Source: Pseudomonas huaxiensis
Lineage (GTDB): Bacteria > Pseudomonadota > Gammaproteobacteria > Pseudomonadales > Pseudomonadaceae
DNA: 64,000 bases
NCBI RefSeq assembly: GCF_003231275.1
Contig: NZ_QKVL01000012.1
Coordinates: forward strand, 1-64,000
Direction: 5' to 3'
The position numbers and the translations under genes were made by a program. Below the pieces are notes generated by a model that worked only from the letters and a program-made list of their open reading frames with translations, ran no database searches and had not been told where the DNA came from. Each line of letters opens with the position of its first letter. Positions within the stretch are counted from its first letter, which is position 1. This document shows positions 26,231-34,534 of this stretch, piece after piece.

Positions 26231-28276
26231 ATGACCCAACCGCAGAGCTCTGAAACCGATACCCCATACCGTTCATTGGTTGACGTGCTGCGGGCCCGCG
26301 CCCGGGTGCCAGCTTCGACCGGTTTGACCTACCTCCAGGGCGGCGAGCACGAACTGGAACGGATGACCTGGCAGCAACTCGATGCGGCGGCACGGACTGT
26401 GGCTATCCGGCTCTGTCAGATAACGTCTCCCGGCAACCGCGCATTGCTGCTTTTTCCGCAGGGCTACGCTTTTCTGGTTGCCTTCTTTGGTTGCCTCTAC
26501 GCGGGTGTCGTTGCGGTGCCCGCGTATCCGCCCAAGCGCAACCAGAAACAAACGCGCTTGCAAGCCATCATCGACGACGCCCAACCGGGGTTGGTACTCA
26601 CCACCGCGTCTCTGCTCGGTGAGTGTGAACGCCAGCTACCGTCCGTGATTCGATGTGTTGCAGTCGATAGCGATGAGGCTCCGCCGGCTGATGCCGTGTG
26701 GGTTCACCCCGACACCGGGCCGGCGGATCTGGCTTTTCTCCAGTACACCTCTGGGTCGACGGGAAGCCCGAAAGGCGTAATGGTCAGCCACGGCAATCTG
26801 ATCAGTCATCTCAGTGCGTTGCAGGACACCTACGCGGTGACCCCCGAGAGCGTAATGGTGTCCTGGCTGCCCAGCTTTCATGACTTGGGCCTGATCTACG
26901 GGTTGTTGTTGCCACTGTATGCCGGCTGCGCCTGTTACTTCATGGAGCCTGCGGCATTTTTCCAGCGGCCCGCCCGTTGGCTCGAAGCTCTGTCGCGATA
27001 CGGCGGCACCCACGCGGCTTCGCCTGACATTGGCTACGAGCGCTGCATAACCGAGATGACCCAGGAGCAATGCGCCGCACTTACCTTGGGACGATGGCGT
27101 TGCGCGCTGAATGGCGCGGAACCGGTACGTTACGAAACGCTGCAAGGATTCGTCGAAAAGTTTGCGATCGCCGGTTTCCACGAAAACGCTTTCGCACCTT
27201 CCTATGGATTGGCCGAAGCCACACTGGTGGTCACGGCTGGCGGCCAAGGCACGTGTTGGCGCGAGGTATCGGCTGCGGGACTTGAACAGGGCCGCATCGT
27301 CCTGGCGCCTTCCGGCCTGGACAGCCGTCGTCGTGTGCTGTGTGGCTGCCCGATAAAAGCGGTCGAGGTGTCGATCGTCGACCCTGAAACCCATGTGCCC
27401 TGCCAGCCTGGCCAGGTGGGAGAAATCTGGGTGAGGGGCCCCGGTGTTGCACAGGGTTATTGGCGAAAAGCCCAGGCCACCGAGGAGACCTTCAAGGCCG
27501 TCCCCGCCGGCGGGCGCCATCCGTACCTGCGCACTGGCGACCTCGGCGGGCTGGTGGAGGGGCAACTGCTGATCACCGGGCGCCGCAAAGACATGCTTAT
27601 CCTGAGCGGTAGAAACATCTATCCCCAGGATGTCGAGTCAGCGGCGGCATCGGCGCACGACGCCTGCCGGGGTGTAAGTAACGCCGCCTTTGCCATCGAC
27701 TGCGATCAGCGTGAGAGCCTGGTGCTGGTTCAGGAGATCAAGCGCACGGCGCTACGCTCGTTTGACTCCGTCCTCACGGCCAATGCCATTCGCCGTGCGG
27801 TGCTGAGCGAGGTAGAGGCCCCAATCGAATACATCCTCTTCGTCAAGCCGAACCAGGTGCTGCGCACCTCGAGCGGCAAGGTCCAGCGCGCCGCGTGCCG
27901 TCAGGCAGCATGCAACGGCGCCCTGGAGTGTGTGGGGCAGTGGAGTGCCAACGGGCAGGATTTTCCATTGAACATGGGGCCAGCCACGGCGCAGGGCTTG
28001 CGCTGTCTTTCTGCGCAAACGGTGCTGCAAGGGCAGTTGCTCGAGAGCATCAGGCTGTTCTCGAACACGCCCCTCGATCAGATCGATATGTCCCGGCCCA
28101 TGCTGCATTACGGCCTCGATTCCATGGCGATGCACCACATTGCACTCGCGCTGGAAGAGGTGGCGGGGTTGCCGGTTTCCGCGAAAGACCTGCAACTCGC
28201 CGCCACGATAGATGAAGTGGTCCGTGTCATCGCAGCGGCCATCGACCAGGCCGATCTCGAGTTCATGGAGGTTTGA
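26231..28276 (+). CDS. Fatty-acyl-AMP ligase with C-terminal acyl carrier domain (FAAL-ACP)
   Basis: This 681-residue protein starts at ATG 26231, five bases after a very strong AAGGAGG; GTG 26228 is too close to it. FAAL hallmarks are VPAYPPKR, YTSGSTGSPKG (about 171), SWLPSFHDLGLIYGLLLPLYAG, NGAEPV, PSYGLAEATLVV and LRTGDLGGL ... GRRKDMLILSGRNIYPQDVE. FAALs activate fatty acids as acyl-AMP and pass them to a carrier protein, not to CoA. Here the carrier is fused: residues about 600-680 form an ACP whose LDSM serine (about 631) would take a phosphopantetheine arm. No ketosynthase, condensation or other NRPS/PKS module is nearby. The only partner is the docking-domain gene starting four bases downstream. 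Confidence 0.88.
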   Translation: MTQPQSSETDTPYRSLVDVLRARARVPASTGLTYLQGGEHELERMTWQQLDAAARTVAIRLCQITSPGNRALLLFPQGYAFLVAFFGCLYAGVVAVPAYPPKRNQKQTRLQAIIDDAQPGLVLTTASLLGECERQLPSVIRCVAVDSDEAPPADAVWVHPDTGPADLAFLQYTSGSTGSPKGVMVSHGNLISHLSALQDTYAVTPESVMVSWLPSFHDLGLIYGLLLPLYAGCACYFMEPAAFFQRPARWLEALSRYGGTHAASPDIGYERCITEMTQEQCAALTLGRWRCALNGAEPVRYETLQGFVEKFAIAGFHENAFAPSYGLAEATLVVTAGGQGTCWREVSAAGLEQGRIVLAPSGLDSRRRVLCGCPIKAVEVSIVDPETHVPCQPGQVGEIWVRGPGVAQGYWRKAQATEETFKAVPAGGRHPYLRTGDLGGLVEGQLLITGRRKDMLILSGRNIYPQDVESAAASAHDACRGVSNAAFAIDCDQRESLVLVQEIKRTALRSFDSVLTANAIRRAVLSEVEAPIEYILFVKPNQVLRTSSGKVQRAACRQAACNGALECVGQWSANGQDFPLNMGPATAQGLRCLSAQTVLQGQLLESIRLFSNTPLDQIDMSRPMLHYGLDSMAMHHIALALEEVAGLPVSAKDLQLAATIDEVVRVIAAAIDQADLEFMEV

Positions 28277-28280
28277 AACC

Positions 28281-30134
28281 ATGCCATCCACAGCATTTTC
28301 CGAATACGCTTCGCCGCCAGTCGAAGCCTTGCTCGATACCTTGAAAGCACGCCAGGTTTATCTGTGGCGCGAGGAGAGGCGTTTGCGCCTGCGAGCGCCA
28401 AAGGGAGCGCTGGAGCCTGCCTTGCTGGCGCAGATCCTGCGCCTTAAGGCAGAGGTGCTGGACCTGCTCGAACGCCATGAGCAATGTGAAAGCGCCGACG
28501 GGAATCAGGACACTCCACTTACGCCACAGTCAATCAGCGTCCTGATTGGCGGGCCTGGCAACGCGACGCCTTTACTCTCCCCCGAGGCAATGGCGCGCGG
28601 ACTGACCGTCACTTTTCATCCTTTGCCCGCAAACTGCGATCCGCAGATAACAGTCTTCGTCGACGGATTGGCGGAGCTTTTGAAGGAGCAGGGCGTCAAT
28701 GTGCTGAGCTGGGACCAGGCACAGGTACGACGAAACACCACGGAGCGTTCGAGCCGCTTTGGCAAACCCCGCACGTTACTCTCCAGCAGCGTGGACGCCG
28801 TGTTCAATGTCGAAGGCTCCCGCGCCCTTGCTTCACATCTGCGCGTGGCGATGGCGGAGTGGGTGTATCGATTGACTGCGGGGCGCGTGACCTCATCGAT
28901 TACCCGGATCCTGCATAGCCTTGCCTGGCTGGATGATGATTTGCTGAATCGGCTGGAGGACCCCTTCAAAACCCAGATCGTGATCATCCGCCCGCTCGAT
29001 CCCAGGCTGACAGCCCCGGCTACGTCGTACCGGGAAAAAATCCGCATCGGCCTAGACGTCTTGTTTCGCTCATTTGCCCAGATCGCCCTGAACGTCGCTG
29101 CGCAACATGTTTCCCTTTTGAACCTGAACCTGTGCGACACCGTATACCCAAGGTCCGAGCTACCGGCGATGGTGCTCAATTCATTGATCCCCAAGTTGTA
29201 CGTACCCATCCGCCCTATCCCGATAAGTCGATTCGAATGGGGGGCGTTCAGTCCCGACGCTTCACCATATGCCGCACGTCTCATTGAACTGAGCCAGCGC
29301 CTGGCACCCGGTGGACTGTTCCCGACGGGCTCGGCGTTCAGTTCGATCATTCGACGGCGATCGCGACGGGATATCTTCGACCAGATGGCCGATGGACGAG
29401 CGGGTGTGTCCTATGGCTTCGTGGCGTGGCTGGAGCCACCGCGCTTTGCCGAAGGCGACCGCGTGATAGACACACAGGCCTGGGAAACCCTCGCCCCGAT
29501 CGAGCATCTGCCATCAACGCACATAAGGCAGGCGGCTTCCGGGCATTGGTACGTCAAGTTGGAGATCAAGGGCGAACGCGCCTGCGTGCAAGTGCCTGAC
29601 CTATGGCTGCTGAGTTCCAGGTCCGGCGCGGACAAAACCGCGTTGACGCCTGCCGATGTCGTGCGCGTCGGGCTGTCGAAAGGACGATTCCACCTGCAAC
29701 AGGCTGACCACCATCCATCGGGCGCTCCGTTGCGCCCTTCGTATGACTTGTACGTCATGTTCGCCGTTGCAATGGCGGCGGCCCTCCATGCACCGGCGCT
29801 GCTGGAGCGCGGCGGCCCCTTGATCCATTTCCATGGCTATCCGGCCCCGGACTGGTTTGAACAAGGAGAGTTCTGCGCGGGAACCCTCAACCCTTCGATG
29901 CCGTGCGGAACACTGGAGTCGGGTGTGTTCAACTTTCTGGCCATGGCCGACATAGTGCAACGGCATGAATCCAGCAAGCTCATCGCCATTGCCGAGCCTG
30001 ATCACGGCGTCAATATCTTTGCTACCGAACCGGACTATTTGATCCGGCGTCTGGAAGAGGGACTTGCGCGCCAGCAAATAGAACTGGGCGGCAAGTTTTA
30101 TCCTGCGTTGCGAGCGCAGGCGGAGAATGTGTGA
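28281..30134 (+). CDS. TubC-type docking-domain protein with unrecognised catalytic/structural domain
   Basis: This protein of 617 residues starts at ATG 28281 behind GGAGG; a longer in-frame start at 28212 would overlap the FAAL gene. Residues about 14-65 (LLDTLKARQVYLWREERRLR, then APKGALEPALLAQILRLKAEVLDLLERH) match the TubC N-terminal docking fold that joins NRPS/PKS subunits. The remaining 540 residues match no family I know. Visible features are a basic, helix-rich middle, a hydrophobic stretch (LYVMFAVAMAAALHAPALL) and a dense late block HFHGYPAPDWF (516-526), FCAGT (Cys532) and NPSMPCGTLESGVFNF (Cys542) rich in His, Cys and Trp that could be an active site. Tight linkage to the FAAL-ACP suggests it receives or modifies the acyl group. 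Function is unknown. Confidence 0.72.
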   Translation: MPSTAFSEYASPPVEALLDTLKARQVYLWREERRLRLRAPKGALEPALLAQILRLKAEVLDLLERHEQCESADGNQDTPLTPQSISVLIGGPGNATPLLSPEAMARGLTVTFHPLPANCDPQITVFVDGLAELLKEQGVNVLSWDQAQVRRNTTERSSRFGKPRTLLSSSVDAVFNVEGSRALASHLRVAMAEWVYRLTAGRVTSSITRILHSLAWLDDDLLNRLEDPFKTQIVIIRPLDPRLTAPATSYREKIRIGLDVLFRSFAQIALNVAAQHVSLLNLNLCDTVYPRSELPAMVLNSLIPKLYVPIRPIPISRFEWGAFSPDASPYAARLIELSQRLAPGGLFPTGSAFSSIIRRRSRRDIFDQMADGRAGVSYGFVAWLEPPRFAEGDRVIDTQAWETLAPIEHLPSTHIRQAASGHWYVKLEIKGERACVQVPDLWLLSSRSGADKTALTPADVVRVGLSKGRFHLQQADHHPSGAPLRPSYDLYVMFAVAMAAALHAPALLERGGPLIHFHGYPAPDWFEQGEFCAGTLNPSMPCGTLESGVFNFLAMADIVQRHESSKLIAIAEPDHGVNIFATEPDYLIRRLEEGLARQQIELGGKFYPALRAQAENV

Positions 30135-30213
30135 GTGTTCAATGGCCGGCGTGGCGAAGCGCTGTCGAGGACGACTAATCCATCATGATGACAGTTAATT
30201 AGTTACCCGGTAA

Positions 30214-30229
30214 CTGACAAAAATGTCAG
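30214..30229. promoter_or_regulatory. CTGACA-N4-TGTCAG palindrome upstream of RHS locus 3
   Basis: CTGACAAAAATGTCAG is the perfect palindrome in the opposite reading of its A/T centre; the arms extend to AACTGACA and TGTCAGTT. It is 147 bases before the start at 30377 in an AT-rich gap (30135-30376) that shows no gene. Confidence 0.55.
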
Positions 30230-30376
30230 TTCGCTCGCCTGGTTTTTTATCTCCAAACGCTCTGAATCACAGAAAAAAGACAATTACACTAGTTGGTAAA
30301 GGCGGCAATTGTTGTGAGGCGCTCTTCGTTAATAACGGGTGTGAAATACCCGATACCCACGTGCGGAGTTCAATAA

Positions 30377-33300
30377 ATGCTGAATCATGAAGCTAATGAC
30401 ATCCTGCCTTCCATGGTCGGTTTTGAAGGGGATAGTGTGGGGGCCGGCGAACACTGCTGGCGTAGTCCGGGTTTCCTTTTGGCGGATCGAGACCTGGGCG
30501 CAGGAGAGCGTATTCATGCCTGGATCATCAGGGAGAGTGACGGGCGCATCATGAAAACCGTTACCTTTACTGCGAGCAAAGATAACGCGGCGCTTTCCAA
30601 ATGGCCGGCGGCCTTTCTCGCCGCCATTAACGCCGCGCCGGTGGCCAGCGACGAACCGCGGTATTTAAGTGCAGGCAAACTTAGTGACAACGGTGGGCTT
30701 GAGGTGTCCGCTGATGGCAGCCCTTCGTCAGAAACATTTTCCAAGATGTCAGCCGCGGAGAAAACCGCGGTCAACCGTCTCTGGTACTACGAGGGTGGCT
30801 ATCGACTCTTTACCTCTGCGCCGTTCATTGCCAACCAAGTGATCGCAGCCCCTATGCCGAAGCATGACTTGACAGCGGATGAAAGTATCGCCGTCCAGGT
30901 GCGCGACAGAACCAGCCTTACATTGTATGAAAGCTTTGTTTTTACGCCGGAAAACGAAAATAGCCGCAAGGCGATCATCTGGCATGAGGCGCTTTGCAAA
31001 CAGATTGCTGAGATAAACAAGGAACCCACCAGTACGTATGGAATGTTGCGTGCGGGCAAACTGGATGAGGACAAGGTGTCCGTCGCTACCGCCAAGGCGG
31101 ACAATGCACTCTGGATACCCCAGTTTTCAAACCTGTCGGTGGAAGTTGAACCTGTCACCTGGCAGAAATACAGAACCGTGACGAAGTTCAAACCCACTGT
31201 TGAGGCAGTCATTCAGTGTGTTGTCTACGACCGTTACTCGGGAGCCCAACTGCCAGGCTCGCCGTTCAGTTACACGGTCAACAATGATGATTTCGCCACA
31301 TGCATGGCTTCGCTTGCAGACGAGCTGAAGGATTCGCCATTGAGTTCTTACGTGCGGCTCGCTGGCGCTACTGTTGATGCCAAGCCATCAGACAGCCAGA
31401 ACCTGTGGATCATGGGGCTCCCCGTCAGAGTGGTGACACTGGGGCTGCCCGGCGTGGACGCTGTCCATGAAAAAGCGCTGGAAACCCTTGAAGGCGTGCC
31501 ACTGACCCTGGGTGAGTTGTTTGACACCTATAAAAACGGCATACGCATCACGCTGTGTGATCGGTGGAGTGGTCGGGTTGTACATGCCTGGACATTTGAG
31601 CCGAGCGATGCCGACAAGGCTGCACGTGATGTCTGGGTAAGATCGCTTTGTGCGTCTCTCGGCTCGAAGTTCGCTACTGATGCGCCTTTTGTGGGGTTTG
31701 GTGAAAAATCGGCTCAGTTTGTTGCGCCCGCTGTTACGGATAAACATGTTGAAGTGTGGACACTGTGGCTGCCCCCTGAGGCAGAAATGGTAGTGCATGT
31801 CGAATCGTGGACTTCGAAGGTAAAGAAAAAGGAGGAAAAATTCTCTCCAGTGGGCACCGAACTGAACTTTCTGAGAGACAGATTGGCAATTGAAGAGTTA
31901 CTGAGCATTACGGCGACGAAAGGTCTTATGGGTAACCACGAAAAGATATATTATGATGATGAAGATTATTTTTCAAAGTTCCTGATGTGGCGCACAAATA
32001 ATGAATTTGTTTTCATTAGATTCAGGCCGATCAAGGAAGTGTCGGACTGGATGGGTAGTGATACCAAGAGGAGTGAACTATTTGGGCTAATAGAGCTAAA
32101 CGCTCTTCCCGATGATATTTATGCCAAAGACGTTATCAGGACTGCAGTAGGTAAGGCCGGTGCTTCCGCCCTGGCAGCCTCTCGCGTTGCGCGGAAAGAT
32201 GGTTTTTACGCTGAAGAAAAACTGTGGCAGTTACGGCTGCCCTCTACCTGCCGGATTAATGAATGCCTGGCTTGCACTGAAAGCAATGTAATCTTAAGCG
32301 TTACTGATTGCGGTGGCGTGAGCAGTAAGTTGTTGGAAATCCTTCACTCACTCTACATGCTCATGCTTGAGTGCGGAGGGTATGACTTTGCGAGGAAAAA
32401 AAGTTCCGTATTGGTAATAATGAGGGCGCTGGAGAAACTGATCGTAGACGGGGTTCCGGGTGCTCTGAAGTTGTTTGAGGCGTTCAATAATGCGGCAGGA
32501 GCTGAAATACTAACGCGTGAGTATTTAGTTACGCTCATCGACGAATGGCTTTCCAATGAGACTCCGCTAACGGACGACCTTAAGAGTAAACTGAAGCAGG
32601 AACTCGGAGGGGCACTAGGCAATGGAAAATGGCCAAGCGTAACTGAAATGCTTGGACTGCTCGAAACCAAAGCTACGCCTGAAAGCCTCAAGGTTTTTGG
32701 AATGCTCAAGCCGTTTGAGGTGTTTGAATCGGTTTGCTCAGGCAGTGTGCTAGCTAATATTCTTTCTGTTTCGAGTCTGCCCACCTTTACTCTGAATGTA
32801 CAATTACTTTCTGGCATTACTGAGTCGGGCGTTCGGTTTATCTCCAATACTTCAGAGCAATACGCTGCGCAGCGCGTGGTATCAGTCCCAATGACGAGAA
32901 AAGAACACATATATTTTTCTCCATTTAGTGGGCGCTATCAGCAACATGGTGGCATTCACCTCCATATTCCGAACGGGATGAATATCACGCCAAACTTTCC
33001 GCTCGCTCGCGCCAGCTATGTCAGCGAGTCTGGTATTACCAGCGCTGCGGCGTCAGCACTCACTATCAATCCGCCAATCACCGGCTGGGTCTTTGTTCCC
33101 CGGGATTCGCTCTGTGCCGATTACGCCAACACACTGGGATCGGAAGTTTATGACATCAGTGGTGCCACCGAGAACGGCGTAGACCCCCGAACCGGCCTTT
33201 TTCACGCGCATTATCCAGTGGGCACCATTCGCGGGCTCAATGGTGAAGGCCCTGAAGTTGATCTCACCCTGCACTATTCGGCTACCCGGGCCAATGAAAG

Positions 33301-34534
33301 TGCTCTTGGTGATGGCTGGGCGTTTCGCTTTTCATCTTATGACAATCGCCTGCACCGGCTCATGTTGAGCACCGGTCAGACACTGACATTGACCTCTGAG
33401 CATATACAGGGCGCGCTAGGTGAAAATTACTTGCCTATCAATGGCGTCACGCTGACGGCAGCGGAAGGCTCGTTCGACGAACTGACCAGCCTGTCGGTGA
33501 TATTCCCCTCCGGGCGAAAGGAAGTGCTTGGCAAACCCAGTAAGCACGACGGCGAAGAGGCCAGCGAGCACTACAAGACGGCCTATGTGAAAAAGCTCGA
33601 GACGGTCCAAAGCAACCTGGAACAGTGGCTCAGAGAGAGTGGGCTAACGAGCGAAGACAGAAAAAAACTCACGACGAATCTTGACTCAATCAAAAAGCAA
33701 AAAGAGGAAGCCAGCCGCAAGGCGTTGATCCTGGTGCCGGGCTCCATCAGTTCCCCACAGGGTGGGTCACTGACACTGAAGTGGGAGGGGAAAAAGGGCC
33801 ATGTGCTGCTGAGGAGCATCTGTGACGGCAAGGTGGATTTGTTGACTGCAAAACACTCGCTCCCTGTCGCCAGCGGAAAATACGCCAGCAAATTCACGGT
33901 CTGGCCGGGCACCGTAGAAGAGTACAGCGTCAAGCTGGAGATCACCGATTGTCTGCTGACCACACTGAAGCGCCAAGGTAAAAGTGACGACTTGCCAACG
34001 CAGACGGTGGTGTTCGGCTACTGCGATGACCCGGTGCTGGACCGGGTGCTGAACTCGGTGGCTGAAGAGGACGGTTCGCTGGAAGCGGTGAGCTATTTAA
34101 CGAACTGGAAAACCTGGAACCCCCGCGTCAGTCCTATGCCACTGCCACGGGTAGAGCGCCATACCTTGGTTCCGGGCGCCGGCCAATCCGTCATCAGTCA
34201 CACCTGGCAGTGGAGTGGTGTTAATAACGCTCTGGAAAAAGAAGGCGATTCATTTTCCTCCACGCAAACCCTGGATCTGGGCGATGGCGTAGGCGGTTCG
34301 TACACCCGACGCACCTGGACACTCAAGAACGGCTATAGCGTGCAAACCGAGATCGTTGAGGGAGTTCCGGGAGCTTCCCGCCGGACTACCCGGATGGAAT
34401 ACCCGAACACCGTCAGCGGCAGCACCCTCACGGCCCAATACCGCTGGGCAACCCAGCCGATCAAAACCACGGTGACCACCGAAGACTTGCGGCCAACGCC
34501 CGCCACCCCCGCCGCGCAGGAGAAAGTGTCATGA
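30377..34534 (+). CDS. RHS locus 3, N-terminal half: tandem-repeat domain plus first half of RHS shell
   Basis: This 1385-residue protein starts at ATG 30377 behind GGAG. Residues about 44-475 contain four degenerate tandem modules of about 100 residues; each has a strand pair with a polar turn (RESDGR, RDRTS, YDRYSG, CDRWSG), a stretch ending near FTF or FSYT, a helix with W or C, an AG motif (SAGKL, RAGKL, LAGAT) and LW (NRLW, NALW, QNLW, VWTLW). A mostly helical linker follows. From about residue 931, VDPRTGLFHAHYPVGTI ... GPEVDLTLHYS begins an RHS shell that stops without reaching the core end. The next gene overlaps by ATGA and carries the rest. The arrangement recalls TcB-TcC of Tc toxins, where two chains build one cocoon. 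No signal peptide is seen. Confidence 0.8.
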   Translation: MLNHEANDILPSMVGFEGDSVGAGEHCWRSPGFLLADRDLGAGERIHAWIIRESDGRIMKTVTFTASKDNAALSKWPAAFLAAINAAPVASDEPRYLSAGKLSDNGGLEVSADGSPSSETFSKMSAAEKTAVNRLWYYEGGYRLFTSAPFIANQVIAAPMPKHDLTADESIAVQVRDRTSLTLYESFVFTPENENSRKAIIWHEALCKQIAEINKEPTSTYGMLRAGKLDEDKVSVATAKADNALWIPQFSNLSVEVEPVTWQKYRTVTKFKPTVEAVIQCVVYDRYSGAQLPGSPFSYTVNNDDFATCMASLADELKDSPLSSYVRLAGATVDAKPSDSQNLWIMGLPVRVVTLGLPGVDAVHEKALETLEGVPLTLGELFDTYKNGIRITLCDRWSGRVVHAWTFEPSDADKAARDVWVRSLCASLGSKFATDAPFVGFGEKSAQFVAPAVTDKHVEVWTLWLPPEAEMVVHVESWTSKVKKKEEKFSPVGTELNFLRDRLAIEELLSITATKGLMGNHEKIYYDDEDYFSKFLMWRTNNEFVFIRFRPIKEVSDWMGSDTKRSELFGLIELNALPDDIYAKDVIRTAVGKAGASALAASRVARKDGFYAEEKLWQLRLPSTCRINECLACTESNVILSVTDCGGVSSKLLEILHSLYMLMLECGGYDFARKKSSVLVIMRALEKLIVDGVPGALKLFEAFNNAAGAEILTREYLVTLIDEWLSNETPLTDDLKSKLKQELGGALGNGKWPSVTEMLGLLETKATPESLKVFGMLKPFEVFESVCSGSVLANILSVSSLPTFTLNVQLLSGITESGVRFISNTSEQYAAQRVVSVPMTRKEHIYFSPFSGRYQQHGGIHLHIPNGMNITPNFPLARASYVSESGITSAAASALTINPPITGWVFVPRDSLCADYANTLGSEVYDISGATENGVDPRTGLFHAHYPVGTIRGLNGEGPEVDLTLHYSATRANESALGDGWAFRFSSYDNRLHRLMLSTGQTLTLTSEHIQGALGENYLPINGVTLTAAEGSFDELTSLSVIFPSGRKEVLGKPSKHDGEEASEHYKTAYVKKLETVQSNLEQWLRESGLTSEDRKKLTTNLDSIKKQKEEASRKALILVPGSISSPQGGSLTLKWEGKKGHVLLRSICDGKVDLLTAKHSLPVASGKYASKFTVWPGTVEEYSVKLEITDCLLTTLKRQGKSDDLPTQTVVFGYCDDPVLDRVLNSVAEEDGSLEAVSYLTNWKTWNPRVSPMPLPRVERHTLVPGAGQSVISHTWQWSGVNNALEKEGDSFSSTQTLDLGDGVGGSYTRRTWTLKNGYSVQTEIVEGVPGASRRTTRMEYPNTVSGSTLTAQYRWATQPIKTTVTTEDLRPTPATPAAQEKVS

